Positions 25,534 to 31,024 of a stretch of DNA of 37,917 nt are shown one piece after another. Origin of the DNA: Lachnospiraceae bacterium UBA6403 (GTDB taxonomy: Bacteria; Bacillota; Clostridia; Lachnospirales; Lachnospiraceae). Numbering within the stretch: the first letter of the stretch is position 1; each line of letters starts with the position of its first letter. A program made the translations under genes and the position numbers. Location: contig DJPV01000011.1 of assembly GCA_002437435.1 (NCBI GenBank), forward strand, positions 1-37,917. Direction: 5' to 3'. The notes under the pieces were generated by a model, which saw only the letters and a list, made by a program, of their open reading frames with translations, searched no databases and was not told the origin of the DNA.

Positions 25534-25558
25534 TGAAAGTCAACTGCGCTGTTTATTA
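25534..25558. repeat. 25-bp direct duplicate of part of hairpin 4
   Basis: TGAAAGTCAACTGCGCTGTT plus TATTA occurs at 25361-25385 within hairpin 4 and again exactly at 25534-25558. The similarity continues weakly toward the spmA stop (AACTTGCC against AACTCGCC). This looks like a partial, decaying duplicate of the element's left arm. Confidence 0.8.
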
Positions 25559-25582
25559 AAGTTTTTAAGTAAACTTGCCGAT

Positions 25583-26161
25583 TCATTTCCCTCGTTTGTT
25601 TATAATGACAGCCAGCAGGACGGCAACGGCGGTGGAGCAGACGGTTGCGATGATGCCGGGCAGGATAATGGCAGCAGGATGCTCCGAACCATAGGTTGCA
25701 CGATAGGCAATGATATTTACCGGGATCAACTGCAGCGAAGAAATATTCAGGATCAGGAAGACGCACATCTCACGGCTGGCAGATTCACTTTCCTTGTTGT
25801 CCTTAGCCAGCTCCTGCATCGCCTTTAGTGCCGGCGGTGTTGCAGCCCATCCAAGTCCTGCAATATTTGCAATGATATTTGTACACATATATTCATATGC
25901 CGGATGCTCCGGGGAAAGCCTTGGGAATAAGAACTTCATGACAGGGGACATTTTCGATGACCATTTCTTCATCAGACCGGTGCGTTCTGCGATCTTCATA
26001 ATTCCACACCACATCGTGACAATTCCAAGCATGGTAATACAGAGTGAAACAGCGTCACTTCCGGCATCAATGATACCGGCATTCACATCTTCCATATGCC
26101 CGGTCAGAAGTGCGGTGATAATACCGACTAAGATCATGGCAGCCCAGATCAGATTAATCAT
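25583..26161 (-). CDS. spmA: Spore maturation protein A
   Basis: A 192-residue membrane protein partner of SpmB in spore core dehydration. Family features: INLIWAAMILVGIITALLTG, AVSLCITMLGIVTMWCGIMKIAERTGLM, FLFPRLSPEHPAYEYMCTNIIANIAGLGWAATPPALKAMQEL, MCVFLILNISSLQLIPVNIIAYR. Roughly five transmembrane segments. It is first in the minus-strand operon with a sigma-E-like promoter 33 bp upstream; AAAGGGG precedes the ATG. Confidence 0.95.
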   Translation of the reverse strand: MINLIWAAMILVGIITALLTGHMEDVNAGIIDAGSDAVSLCITMLGIVTMWCGIMKIAERTGLMKKWSSKMSPVMKFLFPRLSPEHPAYEYMCTNIIANIAGLGWAATPPALKAMQELAKDNKESESASREMCVFLILNISSLQLIPVNIIAYRATYGSEHPAAIILPGIIATVCSTAVAVLLAVIINKRGK

Positions 26162-26193
26162 AGAATCCCCTTTGATGTTGCTTTTACATAATG

Positions 26194-26223
26194 AATATAT
26201 GCGGAGGGATGGGGGAAGTATGC
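26194..26223 (-). promoter_or_regulatory. Sigma-E-like promoter of spmA
   Basis: Minus strand: -35 GCATACTT (26223-26216), 14 nt, -10 CATATATT (26201-26194). Both fit the mother-cell sporulation sigma-E consensus (GHATANTT and CATACAMT) closely, with normal spacing, upstream of a known sporulation gene. Confidence 0.65.
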
Positions 26224-26249
26224 TATAGTATTATCGATTTTAAAATCCA

Positions 26250-26305
26250 TGCAATATGAATTTTATATATTCCATATTGCAATAATATCAGAATAACGAT
26301 AAAAT
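26250..26305 (+). promoter_or_regulatory. Promoter and autoregulatory operator of toxin-antitoxin locus
   Basis: A perfect 9-bp inverted repeat TGCAATATG / CATATTGCA (26250-26258, 26273-26281) overlaps the -35 of TTGCAA (26277-26282), 17 nt, TAAAAT (26300-26305). This is where a Phd/YefM antitoxin would bind to repress its own operon. Confidence 0.6.
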
Positions 26306-26355
26306 AATGATAATATATTAACGACAAGAAGCATGAAAAAAAAGGAGTGATAAAA

Positions 26356-26616
26356 ATGATACAGATTAGACCGGTTTCAGATCTTAGAAATAAGTTTCCT
26401 GAAATTGAAACAATTGTGAATAGTGGAAAGCCTGTATATTTAACGAAAAATGGATATGGAGCGATGGTTGTTTTAAGTATGGAAGAATATGCTAATCTTA
26501 CAGAAAATGTTGAAATGAAACTTGATGAAGCTGACAGACAGGCAAAAACGACAGATAAAAGACTTTCACATGAAGAAGTATTTAGCAAAGTAAGGAGTGT
26601 GATGGATGCAGGATAA
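26356..26616 (+). CDS. Antitoxin, Phd/YefM family
   Basis: An 86-residue antitoxin. ATG 26356 (MIQIRPVSDLRNKFPEI), 8 nt after AAAGGAG, is preferred over GTG 26347. The N-terminal DNA-binding Phd fold is clear: RPVSDLRNKFPEIETIVNSGKPVYLTKNGYGAMVVLSMEEYANL. The charged C-terminal half would wrap the toxin. It should repress its promoter through the palindrome upstream. The toxin gene overlaps its 3' end by 11 bp but is frameshifted, so this antitoxin may now act alone. Confidence 0.92.
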   Translation: MIQIRPVSDLRNKFPEIETIVNSGKPVYLTKNGYGAMVVLSMEEYANLTENVEMKLDEADRQAKTTDKRLSHEEVFSKVRSVMDAG

Positions 26617-26922
26617 AATATATAAGCTTAGATATTTGCCACTTTTTGAACAGGATTTGCTTGATACACTGAATTATATTTCGAAGGTTTTAAAAAATGA
26701 AGAAGCTGCAATGCGACTGATAATGATGTTGAATCAGCAATATTAGCCAGATTAAACAATCCGGTAGCGTTTGAACCATATCATTCCAGAAAAACACGTG
26801 AATGTCCATATTACCGGATTTATGTAAGAAATTATGTGATTTATTATGTGGTAATTGATGATGTTATGGAAGTACGACGGTTGTTATATGGTGCAAGAAA
26901 TATAGATAATTTGTTAAATTGA
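26606..26922 (+). pseudogene. RelE/ParE-family toxin, frameshifted
   Basis: ATG 26606, 8 nt after AAGGAG, opens MQDKIYKLRYLPLFEQDLLDTLNYISKVLKNEEAAMRLI, then the frame runs into a stop (26743-26745) after a few unrelated residues. In the +2 frame from about 26722 the reading resumes as NDVESAILARLNNPVAFEPY, then KTRECPYYRIYVRNYVIYYVVIDDVMEVRRLLYGARNIDNLLN to TGA 26922. The join is explained by loss of one A near 26722 (ATAATGAT in place of ATAAATGAT). The restored protein would be a full-length toxin of about 105 residues. Either a real disruption or a sequencing error. Confidence 0.85.
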
Positions 26923-26933
26923 TATATATAGAT

Positions 26934-26969
26934 AGAGCAGTAAAATTATCAGGTTTACTGCTCTTTTTT
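26934..26969 (+). terminator. Terminator of toxin-antitoxin operon
   Basis: A perfect 11-bp stem AGAGCAGTAAA / TTTACTGCTCT with a 9-nt loop runs into six T residues (26964-26969), 11 bp after the toxin stop. Confidence 0.92.
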
Positions 26970-27000
26970 GTATGTAGTCTTCTCAATCATCCTGTAATAT

Positions 27001-27029
27001 GTCACATTTCCGCATTTTCCCCATAAAGT
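27001..27029 (+). promoter_or_regulatory. Sigma-E-like promoter of cotJABC
   Basis: GTCACATT (27001-27008), 13 nt, CATAAAGT (27022-27029) matches the sigma-E consensus (KTCATATT, CATACAMT) at nearly all positions, about 40 bp before the TTG start of cotJA. The cotJ operon of Bacillus subtilis is sigma-E controlled. Confidence 0.65.
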
Positions 27030-27071
27030 ATAGAGAGATGAATAATATGCAAATTCAGGAGGTATATTCAT

Positions 27072-27395
27072 TTGGAACAGTATAGAAACTGCAACAGAAA
27101 TGGCGGCAGATATCCTGCTCAGCCAAATCTCATGATGCAATATGCAAATAACCGCAATGCTGCTTCCTGCAATGGAAACCGCCAGGGTACAGGCGGATGT
27201 TCTTCCAGACAGGATCATTGCGAAACAACAAGAAAGGATGTCGAGACCTGTGGCAGATTCAGTCCGCATCCGGTTGGTATGGCGTATGTGCCAAGTCAGG
27301 AATTTCGGGAACTCTATGATGCGAAAAAAGGTCTGTGCGAAGGAACGATGTTCCCAGATCTGAATCTGATCTTTTGTGGTGTAAGGGGGAAATAG
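27072..27395 (+). CDS. cotJA: Spore coat protein CotJA-like
   Basis: A 107-residue protein starting at TTG 27072, 9 nt after AGGAGG (27057-27062). The first 60 residues are Asn/Gln/Cys/Arg-rich and low in complexity; the C-terminus holds the CotJA signature HPVGMAYVPSQEFRELYDAKKGLCEGTMFPDLNLIFCG. CotJA is a spore coat component that needs CotJC for assembly in Bacillus. The N-terminal extension is longer than the Bacillus protein. First gene of cotJA-cotJB-cotJC, sharing one probable sigma-E promoter. Confidence 0.9.
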   Translation: MEQYRNCNRNGGRYPAQPNLMMQYANNRNAASCNGNRQGTGGCSSRQDHCETTRKDVETCGRFSPHPVGMAYVPSQEFRELYDAKKGLCEGTMFPDLNLIFCGVRGK

Positions 27396-27398
27396 GCA

Positions 27399-27662
27399 AT
27401 GAATAATATGAACAAACAGCAGCTCTTTGCCTTCATAACAGAAGTGTCCTTCGCATTGGATGACATTTCCCTGTATCTGGACACTCACCCGGAATGTCCA
27501 AAGGCACTGGCAGCATACAGCAATTATAAAGCAATGCGGCAGCAGGCAGTCCGCGAATACACGACCGCCTATGGTCCATTGAACCGGTATCAGGTAAATG
27601 ACGACAATTATTTTGACTGGGTTGACAAACCTTGGCCATGGGAAAGGGAGTGTGGTTGTTAA
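27399..27662 (+). CDS. cotJB: Spore coat protein CotJB-like
   Basis: An 87-residue protein of the CotJB family: LFAFITEVSFALDDISLYLDTHPECPKALAAYSNYKAMRQQAV, then TTAYGPLNRYQVNDDNYFDWVDKPWPWE, the conserved family ending. It begins 3 bp after the cotJA stop and ends immediately before cotJC. A coat-associated protein of the mother cell compartment with no assigned enzymatic activity. Confidence 0.93.
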   Translation: MNNMNKQQLFAFITEVSFALDDISLYLDTHPECPKALAAYSNYKAMRQQAVREYTTAYGPLNRYQVNDDNYFDWVDKPWPWERECGC

Positions 27663-28292
27663 ATGTGGATCTATGAAAAAAGATTACAGTTTCCGGTAAA
27701 TATCAAAGAGACAAATGCGCAGCTTGCGCAGGCGATAATCTCACAGTACGGCGGCCCGGATGGTGAAATGGGTGCATCCATGCGGTACCTGTCCCAGCGT
27801 TATGCGATGCCGGACAATAAGGTGAAAGCGATTCTTACAGATATCGGTACAGAGGAGCTGGGACATCTGGAGATCGTTGCCACGATCATTTACCAGCTTA
27901 CCTGCCGGTTGTCGATCGAGGAGATCAAGGCATCGGGATTTGACAAATATTACATCGACCACACCTTAGGTATCTGGCCGCAGGCAGCAGGTGGCGTTCC
28001 ATTTAACGCCTGCGAATTCCAGAGCAAGGGTGATCCGATCACGGATCTTTTCGAAGATATGGCAGCAGAGCAGAAAGCCCGCTCGACTTATGACAATATC
28101 CTGCGTCTCTGCAAGGACTACCCGGATGTATATGAGCCGATCAAATTCCTTCGTGAACGTGAGATCGTCCATTTCCAGCGCTTCGGTGAAAGCCTTGGCA
28201 TTGTCCGTGACAAGATGGATACAAAGAACTTCTATGCATTTAACTCAGCATTTGACACAAGTGCTCCATGCGTGGAGAAGTGCGGGAAGTAA
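27663..28292 (+). CDS. cotJC: Spore coat protein CotJC, manganese-catalase fold
   Basis: A 209-residue ferritin-like protein related to manganese catalases. Metal-ligand pattern: AQAIISQYGGPDGEMGASMRYLSQ, TDIGTEELGHLEIVATII (ExxH), DMAAEQKARSTYDNILRL, and REREIVHFQRFGESL (ExxxH-type). The gene directly abuts cotJB (taaATG). Members are spore coat proteins; peroxide detoxification has been proposed. A hairpin with an 18-bp perfect stem follows 43 bp after the stop. Confidence 0.94.
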   Translation: MWIYEKRLQFPVNIKETNAQLAQAIISQYGGPDGEMGASMRYLSQRYAMPDNKVKAILTDIGTEELGHLEIVATIIYQLTCRLSIEEIKASGFDKYYIDHTLGIWPQAAGGVPFNACEFQSKGDPITDLFEDMAAEQKARSTYDNILRLCKDYPDVYEPIKFLREREIVHFQRFGESLGIVRDKMDTKNFYAFNSAFDTSAPCVEKCGK

Positions 28293-28335
28293 GAGGATAG
28301 CAAATACTGCTTATTTATTATTTAGTAGTGTTTAA

Positions 28336-28395
28336 ATCTGAAATATCAGGCAGCAGTCCCGGATCAGGGATATCAGTCTGCCTGATATTTCAGAT
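28336..28395. terminator. Long hairpin after cotJC
   Basis: An 18-bp perfect inverted repeat (28336-28353 and 28378-28395) encloses a 24-nt loop with its own TCCC/GGGA pairing. No clear T-run follows, so it is a weak terminator candidate or an mRNA-stabilising 3' structure. It lacks the core motif of the giant hairpin family. Confidence 0.5.
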
Positions 28396-28440
28396 AATAT
28401 TATTGAGAATAATTCTTGAAAAGAACTATAAATTTATTCT

Positions 28441-28600
28441 GTTTGTGATATAATGAGTGCAAGAGTTGATTTTTCGAATGCATAGAATGTGCGAAGCACA
28501 TGATATAATGAACGCAAAATTACTTGCTGGCAAGGGTGCTGATTTTGCGGAATGCATTGAGTGATGAAATCACGATATAATGATGAAAATCGTTTGCTTG
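28441..28600 (+). repeat. Tandem BOX-like mini-hairpin repeats
   Basis: GATATAATG occurs three times (about 28447, 28502, 28574). Between the copies are small hairpins: ATGTGC-GAA-GCACAT (about 28487-28501), CTTGC-TG-GCAAG (28524-28535) and GTGAT-GAA-ATCAC (28561-28573); a last TTGCTTGCAA follows at 28594. The same blocks occur before ridA and, in altered form, at 1-93. The array fills most of the 355-bp gap 28293-28647. Confidence 0.65.
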
Positions 28601-28623
28601 CAAGGGTGAAAAACAAATAGTAT
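28594..28623 (+). promoter_or_regulatory. Promoter of flavin reductase gene, repeat-derived
   Basis: TTGCTT (28594-28599), 18 nt, TAGTAT (28618-28623), 24 bp before ATG 28648. As at ridA, the -35 lies in the repeat's CTTGCAAG-type hairpin. Confidence 0.5.
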
Positions 28624-28647
28624 TTTGTAAAAGGAAGGTACAGGCAT

Positions 28648-29268
28648 ATGGACAAAAAAGCAATCTATAATTTATCCTATGGCGTATTCATGTTATCTAC
28701 CAGATCAGGAGAGAAGGTAAATGGCTGTGTCACAAATACATGTATGCAGGTGGCAGGCAATCCGATCCGGGTTGCGATATCTGTATTAAACACGAATTAT
28801 ACATGTGACTTGTTGAAAGAGAGCGGGATATTCGCCTTAAGTATTCTGGATCAGACCTGCTCATTTGCAACGATAAAACATTTCGGTTTCCAGACCGGCA
28901 GAGATGTGGACAAATTCGCAGATCTGCAAATGCCGAAGGACTGCAATGACATTCCGTATATGGGCTGGAATGCCTGTGCCGTGATCAGCGGAAAAGTGGT
29001 AGAACAGCACGATCTCGGCACACATACATTATTTATCGCAGAAGTCGTAGATGCCAAGCTGATTAATGAAAATGCACCGCTGACTTATGCGGATTATCAG
29101 ACAAAGGTAAAACCAAAAGCAGAACCCAAAACCCAGGACAAGAAGATCGTAGGTTGGCGCTGCCGCATCTGTAATTATCTATATGATGGAAGTGAACTGC
29201 CTGCAGATTTCGCCTGTCCGATATGTGGACATGGGGCAGAGGATTTTGAGCCGGTGTATGAGGAGTAA
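28648..29268 (+). CDS. Flavin reductase-rubredoxin fusion
   Basis: A 206-residue protein. The N-terminal part (about 1-150) is an FMN-binding flavin reductase-like domain: LSYGVFMLSTRSGEKVNGCVTNTCMQVAGNPIRVAISV, IFALSILDQ, and GTHTLFIAEVVDA. After a Lys/Pro linker, the C-terminus is a small rubredoxin with WRCRICNYLYDG and FACPICGHGAEDFEPV, four cysteines for one iron. Such high-molecular-weight rubredoxins pass electrons from NAD(P)H to oxygen- or NO-reducing flavodiiron proteins in anaerobes. AAAGGAAGG precedes the ATG. Confidence 0.93.
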   Translation: MDKKAIYNLSYGVFMLSTRSGEKVNGCVTNTCMQVAGNPIRVAISVLNTNYTCDLLKESGIFALSILDQTCSFATIKHFGFQTGRDVDKFADLQMPKDCNDIPYMGWNACAVISGKVVEQHDLGTHTLFIAEVVDAKLINENAPLTYADYQTKVKPKAEPKTQDKKIVGWRCRICNYLYDGSELPADFACPICGHGAEDFEPVYEE

Positions 29269-29301
29269 GTTATAAAAAATTATAAACAGGAGGACAATAT
29301 C

Positions 29302-29694
29302 ATGGAACGAGTAGCAAAATTTTTAAAAGACGCAGAAACTTATTATTTAGCAACAGTAGAGGGTGACCAGCCAAGAGTCAGACCGTTTGGAACTGCTCAT
29401 ATTTTTGAAGGCAAATTATACATACAGACAGGCAAAGTAAAGGATGTATCAAAGCAGATCCATGCAAATCCAAAGGTTGAGATCTGTGCCTTTATGAATG
29501 GAGAATGGCTTCGTGTAGCAGGAGAATTGGTGGAAGATGACCGTAGAGAAGCAAGACAGTCTATGTTAGATGCATACCCTTCATTACAGAAGATGTATTC
29601 CGCAGATGATGGTAATACTGAGGTATTTTATTTTAAAAATGCCACAGCAACATTCTCATCATTTACACATGAACCGGAAATTGTGAAGTTTTAA
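29302..29694 (+). CDS. Pyridoxamine 5'-phosphate oxidase-like flavoprotein
   Basis: A 130-residue split-barrel protein of the PNPOx-like family. Signature segments: LKDAETYYLATVEGDQPRVRPFGTAHIFEGKLYIQTGKVKDVSKQIHANPKVEICAF and WLRVAGELVEDD. It is too short for genuine PNP oxidase; likely binds FMN or F420-like cofactor or heme. AGGAGG is well placed before ATG 29302. It lies 33 bp after the flavin reductase-rubredoxin, perhaps in one oxidative-stress operon. Confidence 0.9.
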   Translation: MERVAKFLKDAETYYLATVEGDQPRVRPFGTAHIFEGKLYIQTGKVKDVSKQIHANPKVEICAFMNGEWLRVAGELVEDDRREARQSMLDAYPSLQKMYSADDGNTEVFYFKNATATFSSFTHEPEIVKF

Positions 29695-29718
29695 AGATAT
29701 TATATGGTTTGAAAAATG

Positions 29719-29740
29719 CCCTCGCTTGTATAAGCGGGGG
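29719..29740 (+). terminator. Probable terminator after PNPOx-like gene
   Basis: CCCTCGCTT (29719-29727) pairs with AAGCGGGGG (29732-29740), one G-U, with a 4-nt loop and a T-rich tail TGTTTGTGCATTT. Confidence 0.6.
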
Positions 29741-29837
29741 TGTTTGTGCATTTGTAACGTATTTATAAAAGCAACTATTAACTATGATGGGATAAGAAAA
29801 GAATATTTTCCTTATCTGACAAAATATGCGTATATTA

Positions 29838-29909
29838 TTGCGCATTTTGTTAAATAAAGGTATAATATTTCCATAATAAAAGGGGGCGGGTCTGAGATAG
29901 AGACTTTTT
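29838..29909 (+). promoter_or_regulatory. Strong promoter followed by short hairpin, upstream of cas operon
   Basis: TTGCGC (29838-29843), 17 nt, TATAAT (29861-29866), about 420 bp before cas6 with no gene in between. Around 20 nt past the expected start point is GGGGGCGGG then GTCT-GAGATAG-AGAC (29890-29904) and TTTTT (29905-29909), which could end a transcript of only about 35-40 nt. It could be a tiny RNA, an attenuated leader for the cas operon, or a remnant. Confidence 0.45.
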
Positions 29910-30020
29910 AGTTTTCTATTTTCTCTAATAAGAAATCCCTATAATCATAAAGTGAAATTGATACGATGGATGATTTTTTGTACATGGTATAGATTAGTAT
30001 ATTCATATTAATGATTGATT

Positions 30021-30141
30021 GTAATAAAAGATACATTGTGGAATATAAGGTGCATTCCAATATGGGACTATTACTAAATATCTTAATAACAGATTAATAT
30101 TTACATTCCACAATGTATTTAAAATTATATATGGAATGATA
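30021..30141. repeat. CRISPR-repeat-like sequences upstream of cas operon
   Basis: Four copies of a CATTCCA/ATTCCACAATG-type word in about 120 bp: minus strand 30050-30021, plus strand 30050-30079 (CATTCCAATATGG ... ACTAAAT), plus strand 30099-30128 (ATTTACATTCCACAATG), and minus strand about 30141-30116. Copies one and three make a 14-bp perfect inverted repeat (30031-30044, 30105-30118). Type I-B repeats such as that of Clostridioides difficile contain ACTATGTGGAATGTAAAT, so these look like degenerate repeats. The gap between copies two and three is only 19 nt, shorter than a normal spacer. This part of the 588-bp gap 29695-30282 contains no gene. Confidence 0.55.
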
Positions 30142-30214
30142 AAAAAATACAACACAAGGATTTTGTTGTCGCATTAAATCCTACACCTATTAAACTGTTT
30201 ATAAGTTATTGCTA

Positions 30215-30243
30215 TTGACATTGCGCTGAAAGTGTGCTATTTT
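30215..30243 (+). promoter_or_regulatory. Promoter of cas operon
   Basis: Consensus -35 TTGACA (30215-30220), 17 nt, -10 TATTTT (30238-30243), 39 bp before the cas6 start codon. The repeat-like cluster lies about 75-195 bp upstream of it. Confidence 0.7.
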
Positions 30244-30282
30244 GATAATACAAAGTCAAATAAATTATGAGGAGGTGAAAAA

Positions 30283-31005
30283 ATGTATCAGATTAAACTT
30301 CGTTTCAAATTGGAATTCCCTTTTCTTCCGAAGGAGATGGATCGCTTGTTTACAAGTTTTTTAAAGACAGCGACAAAGAATATTTCTGAGAAATTGTATC
30401 AGCGTTTATATGATAAGAGCAGATCGATCATGAAAGCGTTTACTTATTCTTATTATCTTCCGGGTGCTAAGTTTACAGACGATAAGATACTTCTTGATAA
30501 GGACGAATTCATGGTATTTTTTACGGATGCGGATGATAAGGAATTTTTATATTTGTTTAATGCATTTCAAACTATGAAATTCCGGCATTACTCGATGAAT
30601 AAGAATTCCATGCAATTAATATCTGTATATATCCAGAATATAAATGATATCACAGACGATGAAATCATTATAAAAATGCAGAGCCCATTACTGGCAAGAT
30701 ATCATGATAATGATACGAACTCAGATACCTACTATACGTTTGATAAGGATGAGTTTTCAGACGTTGTGAAAGAGAATGTTAAGATCTTTACTGAAAGAAT
30801 GAATATTCCGGTTGATACAAATAATTTTTCTATTCAAGTGATCAAAGGGAAAAAGGTTGTAATACCAGTGTTTGGAAGAAATACAGATGCTTCGCTTGGT
30901 ATTTTCAAATTGAAAGGCTCTGTTGTTTTATTAAATGTTCTGCAGAGATCCGGAATTGGAGTACGCAGGTCGACTGGAAATGGAAAGTTTGAAGTATTAG
31001 GTTAG
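30283..31005 (+). CDS. cas6: CRISPR-associated endoribonuclease Cas6
   Basis: A 240-residue RAMP-fold nuclease that would cut the CRISPR precursor transcript within each repeat to make crRNAs. The C-terminal glycine-rich loop is clear (LQRSGIGVRRSTGNGKFEVLG), and ferredoxin-like strands start at LRFKLEFPFLPKEMDRLFTSFLKTA. The usual N-terminal catalytic histidine is not obvious at the expected place, which is common as Cas6 active sites vary. GGAGGTG precedes ATG 30283. First gene of the type I-B operon. Confidence 0.9.
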   Translation: MYQIKLRFKLEFPFLPKEMDRLFTSFLKTATKNISEKLYQRLYDKSRSIMKAFTYSYYLPGAKFTDDKILLDKDEFMVFFTDADDKEFLYLFNAFQTMKFRHYSMNKNSMQLISVYIQNINDITDDEIIIKMQSPLLARYHDNDTNSDTYYTFDKDEFSDVVKENVKIFTERMNIPVDTNNFSIQVIKGKKVVIPVFGRNTDASLGIFKLKGSVVLLNVLQRSGIGVRRSTGNGKFEVLG

Positions 31006-31024
31006 AAGAAAGGAGGGTTATAAG

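Noticed and set aside
26606..26922. Programmed ribosomal frameshift in the toxin gene
   Set aside because: No clear slippery heptamer or downstream structure at 26715-26730; a single-base deletion explains it more simply.
30021..30141. Functional CRISPR array
   Set aside because: Repeat-like words are degenerate, in both orientations and too closely spaced for normal spacers. The true array is expected beyond cas1/cas2 outside the window.
29838..30141. A CreTA toxin-antitoxin RNA pair
   Set aside because: Location and parts are suggestive, but I could not identify a toxin mini-ORF or a spacer matching a promoter, so it stays a hypothesis only.
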